Below are positions 10,075-21,831 of a stretch of 64,000 nt of DNA, piece after piece. The stretch comes from Ligustrum vulgare. Taxonomy: Eukaryota; Streptophyta; Magnoliopsida; Lamiales; Oleaceae. Position numbers and translations under genes: made by a program. The stretch lies in assembly GCA_963555705.1 (NCBI GenBank), contig OY743184.1, positions 30,514,614-30,578,613 of the forward strand, given 5' to 3'. The notes below the pieces were generated by a model. It was not told where the DNA came from, made no database searches, and saw only the letters and a list, made by a program, of their open reading frames with translations. Numbering within the stretch: the first letter of the stretch is position 1; every line of letters starts with the position of its first letter.

Positions 10075-11215
10075 AAGTGGAATTGAGCATTGGCTATCAT
10101 AATTCTTCCTTGAATCAAAAGTGTGCGTCACTTTTCTTGCAATTCTTTCTTGTTCTTGTTTCCAATTATACCGTAATGGTTGCATCAGTAAACACTTACT
10201 AGTTTAGCTTATTAAGAATCTTATTGTCTTGGCATGAAGTTAAACTACATCAGCATATGAGTATGTACCTGTATCTGAATTGCATTGTCTTGCTTATTAA
10301 CTCTTTCCATCTGGTTTCAAAAGTTCGGTAAATCATGTTCCTTTATCTGCCCGCAGTCATTGTGCAATGGGATTTTCAGATATTTCTCAAATGTGATCTG
10401 ACGTGATACGTGAAGTTTACAAATGTTGAAAGTTAAAAAAACCAAACACCAACATGTAGTTCCCATCGTGTGAATCCTATATTTACCCATGTAGATGTAC
10501 ACATATTTATGCGTAGGTTCTGAAAGGCAACGTCTTGCGGTAATCTTATGGGTTTGGTTTGTGAGTCTTTGATTTTCTGTGATGTGAATTTCTTAATGTC
10601 ATTTGGTAATCGCAAGTGATATTGAATTTCAGAACTTTAAGCCTAAAATAATTTATTTCAGCCATCTGTTCAATTTCATTAGGTTGACTTAGTCTATTTG
10701 TAGTTGGCAGTTATGAAAACTGAATATGAGTTCATTCCTCAGAAACTGAAGCTATAGAGAATGGGTTACTCAGAGACCATGAGGTCCAATACTAATAGTG
10801 AAAAGGGAATAAACTAAAATTGAGAACAGAAAACAGAAAAGTATGTCATAATATGGAACAGATTATTTGATTACTATTTGTAAATGCTTGTGGGAAGTGC
10901 ATTCCATAGAATATTTGCATGTACATGCATAAATCATCTGGTCTTGAGGTGCAATAACCAGAATTATACAGTTTAATAAATAGCTTGAATTCATGATGAG
11001 AAATTCTGAAAAATTTGTGGGACAATGATTTTATTCACTATTGCACATTCATTTCTTTTATTGCATCTAATCTATGAAGAACCTCAAATATATTCTTGAT
11101 GATAGTTTTATGAATCAAGATGCAGATTCTTTCCAACTCCACCTTGAAAATATCCTTTTTATACATTTCAAATCAGCTCTTTATACTAATTTAATTACTA
11201 ATATATATATATATA
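10075..11215. other. ERG28 3' UTR and intergenic DNA
   Basis: This AT-rich sequence between two convergent genes should hold the ERG28 polyadenylation region and the end of the neighbour's transcript. No conserved ORF or transposon terminus was seen. A short (AT)n run is at about 11201-11215. Confidence 0.5.
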
Positions 11216-11596
11216 TTATTCGTCCTTGTCATCATCGTCGATTAGATCCTGCAACTGTTGAGGCTCTCCTTCATCTTCGTTCTTGTCCTTCTCACCTTCT
11301 TCAATCTCTTCATCTCCATCAACAGTCTCTTTATCTTTGCTTTCTTCCTCCTGCAGATCCACTTCTTCATCGAGTAGTTGGGGTTTGATGTCTTTCCTCC
11401 CCAGTTTCAACATTGGAAGCGTGTTTTCTTCATTTTCAGATACTTGTGTTGAAATGGGTTTTTTTGACTTGTTGCAAGATTGCTTCATTTGGTAAACTAG
11501 CCATATGCATATTGCAAGTAGTAGACATATTTGAAGGGCATGCTTTACTTTCATACTTTTTGATCTTTGGTTCCTGCTGCTTGCTGGCTTCAGCAT
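11216..11596 (-). CDS. Single-pass membrane protein with acidic C-terminal tail
   Basis: The 126-residue protein starts MLKPASSRNQRSKSMKVKH and has one hydrophobic segment (about residues 20-36, ALQICLLLAICIWLVYQ). A short basic stretch follows, then a tail very rich in Glu and Asp, ending DDDDKDE. I recognise the N-terminus as a plant family of unknown function (basic head, one membrane span, acidic variable tail). An in-frame ATG at 11638 exists, but MLKPASS is the family start and a splice acceptor-like AG lies near 11603, implying a 5' UTR intron. The basic head and single span suggest a cytosolic N-terminus; which side the tail faces is uncertain. It is convergent with ERG28. It may be complete, though family members can be longer. 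Confidence 0.75.
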   Translation of the reverse strand: MLKPASSRNQRSKSMKVKHALQICLLLAICIWLVYQMKQSCNKSKKPISTQVSENEENTLPMLKLGRKDIKPQLLDEEVDLQEEESKDKETVDGDEEIEEGEKDKNEDEGEPQQLQDLIDDDDKDE

Positions 11597-12560
11597 CTCA
11601 TCTATTTCAACACAAGCAAATAGAGAAATAAACCTCAAGTATTCTGACTTAATACATGTTCTTCCTTCCTACACTTTTCAACACAAAGCTATGGAGAAAA
11701 AAAGAAAAAAAGCGCACGTACGTAATAGCGAAGCAAAACTTAAGAAGTTTGGAAAGAATCTTTTAAACAGGCTTGAACTTTGCATACATCTCCAACAATG
11801 AATCTTGCCCTTAAATATGTAACCAATTACAAGCAGCAATTCATCATATACAGAACTTGCAAAGTCAAATATATGAAACTTGCTATTCTACCAGCCCAAT
11901 ATGCAATATTTCTTAGGGATTTTAAGGGCATGCTTGCTCCAGTAGGCTAGTCAAAAAAAAAAAAAAAAAAAAAGTACACTTTTTATGAAATTTATTAGTT
12001 GTGTTACTTCTTCAACACAAGGTTTTAGGAAACAAAATGGATGAAAGAGTGGAGTCGCAACAATTTTTGAAACAATCTTTCATACATTTTTCATCAGACA
12101 AGCTCGATATTCGCATACATCTCCAATAATGAATCTAGCAATCAAACTTGCAACCAGCAATTCATCAGCAAACACATGTTCACTGCAAATCAGCAAATGA
12201 CATACAACTGCGGATTAAGCCACAAAAATGAAATAAACCCATAAATTACTACTTACAACAGTGTCAGTGTAAATCTACAGATTATGCAGAAGATAAAGCA
12301 AAAATGAGTGGACAGAAAACCTTACCAATAAGAAGAGGTTGGTCTTGCTTGGAATTCATATATTAGCTGGTTTTAGTTCGTGGGTTTGTCGGTGTGAAGC
12401 ACATCAGTACACAGTAGACTCAATTTTTGGGATGGGCTGGTAGGAAAGAGAAGATAGAATGCATTAACTCAATCTTGGCAGCTGGTATTCATCTATTGGG
12501 CTACTAGCACCTTTCTAACCGTCCCCAAATGAAAAATGCTATTTAATATTTATACATGGA
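11597..12560 (-). other. Likely 5' UTR, 5' UTR intron and promoter of the acidic-tail gene
   Basis: On the - strand a donor-like CTTATTG|GTAAGG lies at 12325 and an acceptor-like GAAATAG near 11603. A 5' UTR exon right of 12326 spliced to the coding exon is therefore plausible. The intron would be about 720 bp and carries a run of 21 A at 11953-11973. The promoter would lie around 12400-12560. No coding potential was seen. Confidence 0.4.
11953..11973 (+). repeat. Poly(A) run
   Basis: Twenty-one consecutive A follow TAGTC. It could be the scar of a reverse-transcribed insertion or simple slippage; no duplicated flank was seen. Confidence 0.8.
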
Positions 12561-14061
12561 TGTTCACTCAATGGATGACAAAATAATTGTAAGGTTTTTA
12601 ACGTAATTGACAATTTTGTAAATAAAATGACTCGTTTATAAAAGTTTAAATTAGAGTTGAAGTATTGTAGTTGAGTTAGTTGAATATTTGAGTTCAAAAA
12701 GATCAAAGAAGTTTTCAAGAAAACATGGGATGCAATTAGAAGTCAAAGAAAAATTTAAAATTTGCAAGGATTATGATTCAAATTTTCAGCCATGGGTTGA
12801 GATCAGATTTCGTACCAGAACTTTCAATAATGCCATGACATTTTTTTAGCTCTTGATTTCTAAGTTGATATGATTTGTGGAATGATAGATTATGTCATCA
12901 TGTATTGTGTCAATGTGTGTACTTGTAGCAAAGCTTGTCCGTTGATGATGTCATTTGTTTGTTGAAATGGAATATTTTATTTATTTATTTGTTTGTTTTT
13001 TGTCCTGTATATCAGTAATGCACATAGAAATAAAATATATGAAATTTTCCCAAGGAGGAAATGATTTGTGAAAAATAATAATAATGAGTTTTTGGGAATG
13101 GAATAACTATGTTTTCTTTCTAAAAATAGGCAATACCAGTATGTCTATCAATTGTGCCTTACTGTTGCGTACAGAAAAGTAACTCGAGATTATAAAAGAG
13201 ATTTTTTAAATAACATCATTCCAAGGAAGTAGACTACTCAAGAATTTCACATTTCATTTACGTTGTAATTGACAATTAAGAAAATCTAAATAAAATAGGT
13301 GGAATCAATGGTTGATCATTATATATTACATTAAGAGAAGATCAAATTGATCTCAAAACTCGTTCCTTGATTCTCCAAAATCAATGACACAATTATTTGA
13401 TTATTTATTTCAACTTTATTCAATCCCCCAAAACACCATATCCTAAATCTTTAACTTACAAAACTTCAGAGTTCTGAAGTTTTAGAGAGGCATATGAAGA
13501 AGAATGATGTTTGTTCTTGATGATCCATGCAAAGGGAAAAGAAGACAATAGTTGTTGGAAAGTGTTGGAGGCACAATTGAAGAAATTTTTTGGTCATTTA
13601 CAGGTTGGGTGATTATAGTCTACTAAGGTTTAATTTTGTTTGAACCAACTATAAGTTAAACTTTTAGTTGATTGTTTATTGGCAAGGTTGATCGGAGGTC
13701 GTTTTTCTTGAAGAGTTGTTTGGTGTTATTTATTTTACGCGTTTATTCATTGTGAATGATTTATTGCTACGCTTAGATTGATTGTTATTCATCTAAATGT
13801 AATTATTCAGCATTTGTTTTTTTACATAATCATTGCAATTTATAAATCAATTTATAAACAACATAATTTTTCAAATCACTTTTTAATCACACAATTTCTC
13901 TCTCCACTACTCAGCCACATATTTTACCTCAAAACATAAATAAAATAATTAATAATTGGTATAGTGTTACCAAATGGAGCCTTATTTATTAAAACTTAAT
14001 TTTGCATTATACACTTATTCACCATTTATAGGTGTTAGTTCGGCCAATTGTCATTTGAACA
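12561..14061 (+). repeat. Probable 5' LTR region of a copia-type element
   Basis: A PBS follows at 14064, so the sequence up to ...TTTGAACA (14061) should be an LTR. Its left end was not found; no ORF is present. A candidate MITE is embedded at 13817-13984. Confidence 0.4.
13817..13984. mobile_element. Candidate hAT-type MITE
   Basis: This AT-rich segment ends in TTACCAAATGGAGCC, resembling the ends of the hAT-like MITE at 22130-22283. The left terminus is unclear and no convincing target duplication was found. Confidence 0.3.
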
Positions 14062-14063
14062 AG

Positions 14064-15700
14064 TGGTATCAGAGCCTAAAATCGACCAATGACCCAATTT
14101 AGTCTACATGAGTCAATCATTACCCGTCCCCCATACTTTGATGGTAGCAATTATGCTTACTGGAAGATTAGGATGAAAGAATCTTTGAAGTCTATGGATC
14201 AGAAAGTTTGGTTGAGGGTAGTAAAAGGTTGAACTGCACCATCTGCATTTGTTCAAGGCTAGTTACTCCCACTGATATATCTACTTGGATTAAGGATGAT
14301 CTAGCAGAATGTAACTGGAATAATAGAGGTGTCCATGTCATTTTTATAGCTATCTATCGTGAAGAGTTCAAATGGGTGTCCCTTTATGAAACTATTAAAG
14401 AAAATTGGAATATTCTAGAAACCACGTATGATGAACCTAAGTTGGTGAAGAACTTTAATTTAAGTTATAGATGTAGACTACTACGTTTGAAGAAATTAGA
14501 ATGGAAGATAATGAAAGTTTTGATGAGTTTTATGCAAAATTGAATGTCACAGTAAATTCTAGTTTCAACCTTGGTGAACGAATTCTGAAGATCAAGATTG
14601 TGAGAGAAAAGTTTAAATATCTCTACTTGAAAAACTTAGACCTAAGGTGAGGCTACTAAGGAAAGCCAAAGACTTAGATCTATTTAAAATAGAAGAACTT
14701 GTAGGGTATCTCCAAACCTACAAACTTGGCCTCCTACAGTCTAAGGAAAACAAGTCTTCAGCCTTTAGCACTATTAAAGAAGATACAAGTGTTAAGACTG
14801 ACACCATTAAGGATGAGGAGTTTTCTTACGTTATTGAGAAATTCAAAAAATTGTATAGGAAGATGCCTTATTCTGTTAGGTGTCATGAGTGCCAATGGAC
14901 ATATGAGAGAACCACAATCCCTATAAGGGTTTGAACTATATGGCTTTTATTTTTAAAGTTAAGAATGAATCTGTAAAGGAGAATGAGAGAAGTGAGAACA
15001 CAGAGCAATCTGACTCTTCACATGAAGAATTAGTAGAAGAGCAGGATATACATAATGCCTTTGACCCGATGTATATACAATGTCTTAACTTGAAGAAGAT
15101 GAAGAGGCCTTGAAGATATTGTATAATCTTGAGTTAGAAAAGGAGAGCTTAGTAGTAAAACTTGGAGAATCAACTAGAAAATTGAATGATTTAAATGTTA
15201 AGAAAGAATCCTTAGAAAATATGATTAAGACTTTAGAGAGTGATCTTGAGAAATACAATGCACAACTTCAATCTTATAGTAGTGGATCTATGAAGCTTGA
15301 CAACATCTTCAGACTGAGCAAACCAGCAGGGATAAAAGATGTTTAGGCTATTAGGAACTAGTACCCAGACCCCTTCATCTTCCAAAAACAAGTTTGTACA
15401 TACTTCTATTAAGTCTAAAAATGTCTAGAACAGAAATCATTTGTGCATCATAGGTTTCCTCAATCTAAGTGTTAAAGTTTGAGACCTAGAAGTATTCCTA
15501 GATTACCTACTTGTCACAATTGTGGTAAGTTAGGCCATATTCGACCTAGACGACAAAAGCACTTGGTTAGGAACAGCATTCAGAAGATCACTTCACAAGT
15601 TAGAGTTTTAGCTAATCAATTCAGTCACTTGATCGAAGTGATAACTTATTTGACTAAGATTACATCTTCTTTGTAGAAGATTTGGTTAAAATAAAAAAGT
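14064..15700 (+). pseudogene. Copia-type gag with zinc knuckle, frameshifted
   Basis: A PBS (TGGTATCAGAGC, 14064-14075) is followed by a gag in several frames. Motifs in order: RPPYFDGSNYAYWKIRMKES (about 14118), PTDISTWIKDDLAECNWNN, DNESFDEFYAKLN and NLGERI, DLDLFKIEELVGYLQTY, a CHEC motif near 14883, a Glu-rich linker, a coiled coil (15110-15346), and a zinc knuckle CHNCGKLGHIRPRR near 15505 with Arg in place of the last Cys. This matches the long gag of plant copia-type elements. Protease, integrase and reverse transcriptase are absent; sequence changes to Athila-like material after about 15770. Confidence 0.8.
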
Positions 15701-16344
15701 GATTCTTTGAATTGCAGTGTTGCTAAGGTTTCTCTCAAAGGTAAGAGTGCTCGTGTACCTCATTGAGAGGGTCAATAGGTGCACAAATTTGCATTGTTCA
15801 TGATATTTATATATTCATGCATTGACTATAATTTTTTTCTAGTCTTGCTTGTTTTCATCAAATGTTTTGTGAAAAAAAAAGGGAAAAGAATTTTGGAAGT
15901 TGTTGAATTGAACCCATTATTTTATGATCAAGTTCTAGTAAGATTTATGAGCAATTAATAAAGTTCACATTAACTTTGTTTAGAACTTGTTTGGAGCACT
16001 TGGTACATATTGTTTCATGTATCTTTTACGCTACACATGTTAAGCTCTGTGAGTGAGTCTTGATTGTGTGTGTAAGATTTGAGATGGCGGTTATTGTTGA
16101 GGTGAGGTTACCTTATATACGAAATGACCTTTAATTAGTTGACTTATCACTTAAGCACTTGTATTTTTCAAAATATTTAGTTATATGTTAATAGAAAAAG
16201 TGAGATACATTTTCTACTTTTCTTCATAACATTTATGACTTGAGTAATTAAGCATGTTAGCATCTCTAAAAACGGGTGTCCTATTGTCCACTGACTTGGA
16301 GTCATCGACTGAAAGCTTGTAGGGGCAATTTAGTTAGGCTTAAT
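15701..16344 (+). other. End of copia gag, then Athila-like 3' internal sequence
   Basis: From about 15890 the sequence parallels the noncoding Athila-like stretch at 19050-20050 (shared CACTTGGTACATATTG, a GACTTGAGTAATTAAGC-type motif, and 'gagtcatcg' followed by a 'gcttgtagg' motif). It leads directly into an LTR, as the 3' UTR of an upstream Athila-like element would. No ORF. Confidence 0.5.
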
Positions 16345-17867
16345 TGATAAGTGTACTTTACACACTTATTTAGTTCCTAAATTAGCACTTTAATTGATAA
16401 AATGAGCAAATTTCTACTTATAAATTGTGTTTATCTTGTATAATTATGTACAACCTCAATTGGAATTAAAATGGACAAGATTGAAGAGGAATTGAGCTAA
16501 AAGAAGAGCAAATTTAATGTCCAATGACCTAATTGAAAGAAATTAAAAGTTTGGGGACCCACTGTGCAAATATTTCAGGGTCAATACTAAAAAATGAAAG
16601 AGAATTTGTCAAAAGGGAGCGAAAAGAGCTCAAAAGAATACAAAAAGTGAAGTTGGGGACCAAAGTGCACAAGTGTCAAAAGTTGAGGACTTGGGCTGCA
16701 AAATCAAAATTAAGGGACTTGGCAGCAGTTGAAAATCTGATTTCATATTTTTCCAAAGAATTATTGTGCTGGGCATGTGAATCAAGAGAAAAATAGAGAG
16801 TGGGGACCTTTTTGTACACCTTCCAAAGTTTTGGGGACTAATGTTGCAATTTCCTAGGTTTTAAAGTTAAAAACCTGATTTTTACACCAGCCTAGGACAT
16901 TTTCATTTCTTTTTTTTTCTGGCGGTAGCTGCTGGCTGCGTTTTCTTTTCTTTTCTTTTTGTTTCTCTTTTCAACTACTTGATAAATCTTGGGAAACAAA
17001 TCAAGAGTAAGGAGAATACATCTAAAGTAGTGAAATATTTGGGGAAATCATAGCCAAACTTCAAAAAAGGTTTTATCTATAACTTTGTATTTTCTCCACT
17101 ATTTTGTCAAACTTGCAATGTATTGTTATAAATATTCTCATTTGTATCATTTATATAGCATGGACTAATTTATTGTGTTGGGATTTATGGTAGTAGTTTA
17201 ACCTAGCTTTGATTAATTTCAATATTTTCTATTTGATGATTAAATGCTTGTTTCATGTGTGTTTGCTATTGAGATTATTCCATGGGTTTGATTGATTACC
17301 AAATATATGATTTGTGGAGTGTATGATGATCGAGAGATATTGTGCGTTTTTGACCAAATGCCCTAGGTATTAATTTAGGAGATAGAGATATACTCCTATC
17401 CCTAAGTGATCCATTGAGCTATTTTTACAAAAAGTTAATGCAATTTATTGGGCTTTAATCGACATAGAGATGTAGTGGGTTAAACCAATTGATTAGGGTT
17501 AATTTCACTCAAGAGAGGTAATTAGCTAAACTTGTAAAACGGGTCTAACATTGTAAATGAGTAATTTGCTAATTTGCATGTTGAGAAAGTAATTAGACGA
17601 CGGCTAAATGAAACCATGAATCCCAACCACGTTTTCCTCCAAGATTCTCAAGTATTTTTTTATATTTCCCTCTTTAGTAGACTTTTAGTTATTTTCCAAA
17701 ATCAACTTTTAATTGTGTTTTTCTTTTTATTGTTAGAATTAAATTAATTAAAGTTGTGTAATTTAAAGTAAACATTCCTTGTGGGATCGACAACCCGGAC
17801 TCAAAAAGTCCACTTTATTACTTGTACGCAACCCGTGCGCTACGGTATACACTATTTTGAGCGAACA
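16345..17867 (+). repeat. Athila-like LTR (1523 bp)
   Basis: It begins TGATAAGTGTAC and ends TTTTGAGCGAACA, six bases before a PBS. Internal 3'-type sequence precedes it and a PBS follows it, so one LTR is shared by two internal regions. This suggests unequal recombination between elements rather than a simple insertion. Confidence 0.8.
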
Positions 17868-17873
17868 AGTTTT

Positions 17874-17890
17874 TGGCGCCGTTGCCGGGC
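17874..17890 (+). other. Primer-binding site of Athila/Tat type
   Basis: TGGCGCCGTTGCCGGGC directly downstream of the LTR end is the PBS seen in many plant Athila and Tat elements. Confidence 0.85.
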
Positions 17891-18079
17891 AATGTTCTTA
17901 CTTTGATTATTACTTTAGTTAATTTTAGTTTTAACAATTTGTTAATATTTTTATTTTTATTTTGTTACTTTTGGTTAACCACCATAATTCTAATATTTCT
18001 TGTGTTTGTTTTTCTTTCTATGCATACTTGATTCTAACATTGGCAAAATAGGAAAGGAATTGCATTGAACAATCTCAAC

Positions 18080-18832
18080 ATGGGTGATGAATACATGCTT
18101 GAAGAATATTCAAGTTGTGAAATTTGTTACAAGATTCATTGTAATAGATAATTCTTGTATTCGGGGAATAGATTGCATACGTCGAAACTTATTGAGTTTA
18201 GACAATATTTGAAATGCCGAAAGCAAACAATTGATACATCAGATGTGAGTTACATGCTCTTGGGAGATTGTGTACCGGATAATTGGGATGATGACATCAC
18301 TCTTGTGGGAGATGGTCCTCCATTATTGAATGAGAAGGTACTTGTAAAGTATTACAATGAACTTGCCAAGTTGGATAAGGATAATATGCTTATGGGAGAT
18401 TACATGTATTGTGAAGGATTTCAAATGTGGTGGTATAATCCACTCTTGGGAATTAATAGGAAAAACTTTCCATTGTCCATGGATTCAAATTTTGGATCGG
18501 TCATTCAATCCGAGGAGGCATCAACTAATGGAGATGAGCTTGAAGAGAATGGCAATTTAATCACACAAGAATCACACGAGGAAGTGGCAATTAATGAGGA
18601 AGAGATCAAATCAAAATTTCTCATCTTCATTGATTGTCCAATAATTAAGTTTATGATTAAGCTATTTGAGGAGGAGCAAGTTTACATTGTTGAGTTTGAA
18701 TTGGATGGAATAGGAAATTCCCATGAATTTGTAAAGGGAAAAGTGCAAGTATTTCGAACAAATGAAGAGTGGAGCAAAGTCAAAACAAGCAAAATGGACA
18801 ATGCATCAAAAGCTATGTTTAGAGTGCCATGA
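18080..18832 (+). pseudogene. Unknown ORF of a pol-less Athila-like element
   Basis: An ATG at 18080 opens a 250-codon frame interrupted only by TAA at codon 24 (18149-18151); after that it runs uninterrupted for over 220 codons. The next in-frame ATG is at 18254. The product is acidic, with motifs VPDNWDDDITLVGDGPP, MWWYNPLLG and a C-terminal FRTNEEWSKVKTSK. I do not recognise it. It sits where gag would be, but no zinc knuckle, protease or pol follows, so the element looks like a large non-autonomous derivative. A long frame with a single stop suggests recent decay or a second gene start. Confidence 0.55.
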
Positions 18833-19784
18833 AGTGCTTAATGGGAGGCAACTCATTCTCTATCCTTTACTTGCTTTGTTTTTATTTTTTGCATATTATT
18901 TACTTTCTTACAAATAAGTTAGTTAGGCCAAATCTTTATCTTCTACATTTATTTTCCTCAAATTGGGTATTGTGAAATAACTCTAATGCATTCTCATTTA
19001 ATTCTAGCATGCACTTATATCAAACTTTCAAAGTCAAATATTTGCTTAAAACTCATTTTTGAATCACTTGGTACATATTGTATTTTATCTTTAAGTGTGG
19101 TTTAATATTGATGTGGATGGGCAAATTACATTGGATTTATGAGTTAGAATTAAGATGTTGAATGTAATTTAAATTTTTGGATCATTTACCACTTAATATC
19201 TACTCTTTCCTAGTGTTCTCATAGTATGCGCACAAGGTGTTCGGTGAAATGCCTCATTGGAGAAAATTGTGCTCAATCGATTGGAGGCTTCAACACAAGT
19301 CGGGAGGTGAATTGTTGATGCTTGCAATGAGATTCCACATGCCCAAGGCTACTTATGACCACCACTTATTGGGATGTCTAGTAACTTCTTTCCTTCTACT
19401 TTGATTTTATTTTACACATTGAGGACAATGTACATTTCAAGTTTGGGGGTGATTTCTTATTGTGTATTGACATGTTGATAGCCTTTCCAGCCAGGATTAC
19501 TTGATGTTTAAAATTGTTATTGATTCATGATTTATGACCAAATGTGTTACTTTTACCATTTTCTATAAAATGCTTATCCATGCAAGATCCTATTTACATT
19601 GAGCAATAGTCACGATTGATTGTTGGTGAAGTTTGGAAATTGTTAAAGGGTGAAAAGGTTAATGGAATAGAAGAACTAGGTTGTGAGCTTGTATTTTAAT
19701 TTTTATAAACATATCCAATATTTCCTAAAACTCTAAATCTCTTGATCCTAATGTAAGATAAGTTTGGGGGTGGTAGACCCGGCG
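18833..19784 (+). other. Noncoding 3' region of the Athila-like element
   Basis: The stop is followed by a TAATGGGAGGCAACTC motif and two polypurine-like AAGTTTGGGGGTG motifs (about 19439 and 19762), hallmarks of the 3' region of Athila-like elements. No ORF of note. It runs into a large inverted repeat. Confidence 0.6.
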
Positions 19785-20978
19785 AAGGAGACGGTCTGGA
19801 CGTGTGGTGATTCCATGCATGCTGGAAATAAAATTTTGTGTGGAGTGTATTTCGCTAAGTATAAGCTAAGTAATGGTCGTATGCTAAGTTCTAAGCTCAT
19901 TTTAATTTTTGCATTGTATTACCCTATCTCGAAACCTTTTTGACTCGAGTAATTAAGCCCGTAGGAGAATCTTGAAACTTGGTGCCTTAAGTTTGAAACT
20001 TGGGAGTCATCGGGCTAAAGCTCGCTACATGGGTCAATTAGAAAGTTTAATGAGTAGGGTACACACACACACTTTGAAAAAAAAATGAGAAAGAAAAAAA
20101 AAAGCACATCATCATTGTATTTGATAAATAAGTCTACCTCACTTCGTAACCTTTTTGACTCGAGTTATTAAGTCCGTAGGGGTATTTTGAAACTTGGTAC
20201 CCTTTGATATTTTTCTTTCCCACTTATGACATTCATCCCCCAATAAATGTTTCTTTTCTCTCCCGGGATGCAATTTTAGAGGGTACTCTCAATTCACTCT
20301 TTTCTTTTTCCACTCTAGTTTGGTTGTGTTTTACCAGAAATCTCGACAATCTAGAAATGCACTGAATCCCCACTAAATGAGTGCTTCGACATTCAAATTT
20401 ATACTAAGCAATTCAAACCCACTATTAATCTAAGCCCTTGTGCAATTACAAATGCATGATTTCTAAAAACTAACGTGATGAATGCTCATGTCTTCCCCAC
20501 TCCCTTAAGCTTTCTAATTGACCTATGTAGCGAGCTTTAGGTTGGAAACTTCTCGATTGTTTTAAGATCAAAGGGTACCAGGTTTCAAAATACCCCTACG
20601 GACTTCATAACTCGAGTCAAAAAGGTTACGAAGTGAGGTAGACTTATTAAGCAAATGCAATGATGAAGTGCTCTTTTTTATTTTTTATTTTTAAAGTGTG
20701 TGTGTACACACCTACTCATTAAGCTTTCTAATTGACCCATTTAGCGAGCTTTAGGCCGGTGACTCCCAAGTTTCAAACTTAAGGCACCAAGTTTCAAGAT
20801 ACTCCTACGGACTTAATTACTCGAGTCAAAAAGGTTTCGAGATAGGGCAATGCAATGCAAAAATTAAAATGGGCTTAGAACTCTAGCATATGGTCATTAC
20901 TTAGCTTATACTTGGCGAAATACACTCCACACAAAATTTATTTCCAACATGCATGGAATCACCACACGTCTAGACCGA
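19785..20978. repeat. Large fold-back: inverted repeat arms of about 420 bp
   Basis: The left arm (about 19785-20215) and right arm (about 20560-20978) are inverted copies of the same Athila-like 3' sequence. Both contain CTTTTTGACTCGAGT-type motifs, a long ACAC/GTGT tract and, at the outer ends, the GTGTGGTGATTCCATGCATG motif or its complement. The 345-bp spacer is a continuation of the right-hand, reversed copy; it resembles 53150-53560. Confidence 0.75.
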
Positions 20979-21182
20979 TTAAACAAACTTTTAGAAAAAG
21001 TATTAGGAAAAATGGATAGAATTGTATCTCAATTAAGAAATATAGATGAATCATCTGAAGAATATTACATACTCTTAGAAAATTATGATCAACTTATGAT
21101 AGACTATTCTGATGTTGTAGATCGAAAAATGGATTTATACAAAACAATTCAAAATAATAACAAAAATAGATGTCAGGATTAA
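20949..21182 (+). CDS. Small coiled-coil ORF of unknown function
   Basis: A 77-residue frame from ATG 20949. Its first ten codons lie in the end of the fold-back arm, so the true start is probably further in or lost. The rest is lysine-, leucine- and glutamate-rich (LNKLLEKVLGKMDRIV and similar heptads). Its stop overlaps the start of a second ORF by 13 nt. AT content is higher than in neighbouring retrotransposons. I do not recognise the family; a remnant of a pararetrovirus-like or other element is possible but unsupported. Confidence 0.35.
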   Translation: MHGITTRLDRLNKLLEKVLGKMDRIVSQLRNIDESSEEYYILLENYDQLMIDYSDVVDRKMDLYKTIQNNNKNRCQD

Positions 21183-21343
21183 CTATTAAAAGAGAAATTG
21201 AAATTTTTGAAGTAAGAATGAATGAAATAATTTATCTTATTAAAAATGATAAAATAAATCGGGAGAATATTATGGAAATACAAGAAAAAATACATCTATT
21301 AAAAAATAGATTACAAAACATAAATCAAAAAGTTACAATATAA
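21170..21343 (+). CDS. Second small coiled-coil ORF overlapping the first
   Basis: A 57-residue frame starts at ATG 21170, 13 nt before the end of the preceding ORF, in another frame. It is rich in Ile, Lys, Glu and Asn with coiled-coil character (REIEIFEVRMNEI). Overlapping small coiled-coil ORFs are unusual for LTR elements. Function unknown; chance ORFs in AT-rich DNA remain possible. Confidence 0.3.
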   Translation: MSGLTIKREIEIFEVRMNEIIYLIKNDKINRENIMEIQEKIHLLKNRLQNINQKVTI

Positions 21344-21647
21344 AAATAACCAAAAATAGAAGGACCAATCTCATAATGCTTGATAAAAGGATAAAAATGT
21401 CAACAACTATTTACAATTTTGACCTTATTAAGCTATCTGTATACCTATCTGTATAACTATCTGTACGAATAGCATGATCCTTGCTACAATATTTGAACTA
21501 AACATAATAGTAATAGGACACATATTACTCCAACCCTACTTTGGCATATCAGAATAAAATATGGAATCAAGTTCCCTTTGCATCAAGTATCAAAATAGAA
21601 ATATCATATTAATTTAACTCTTAAAGTAATTAATGAATAAACTAAGT
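21344..21647. other. AT-rich DNA, nothing recognised
   Basis: Only a threefold imperfect CTATCTGTAT/CTGTA repeat near 21433-21465 stands out. Confidence 0.5.
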
Positions 21648-21831
21648 CACTGTTTGGCGGCTATGGTAGAAAAAAAAAATAAATTTTTTTTTGTTTTTTA
21701 AGTAGATTGATGGTTAAAAATTGAAGAGAAAAAATATGTAGGGTTAGAGATTGATTTGGGGAATTGCGTAGTTTAAAAATTGATTTAAAAATGAAAAAAA
21801 AAAACCCCAAAAACTACCTTTACCGAACAGA
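21648..21831. mobile_element. Candidate MITE with imperfect inverted ends
   Basis: The segment begins CACTGTTTGGCGGCTATGG and ends CTACCTTTACCGAACAG, imperfect inverted repeats around an A/T-rich core. No clean target duplication was identified. Confidence 0.4.

Noticed and set aside
11074..11638. Plus-strand ORFs opposite the acidic-tail gene
   Set aside because: They are shadows of the Glu/Asp-rich codons read in reverse, giving Ser/Leu/Phe-rich sequence.
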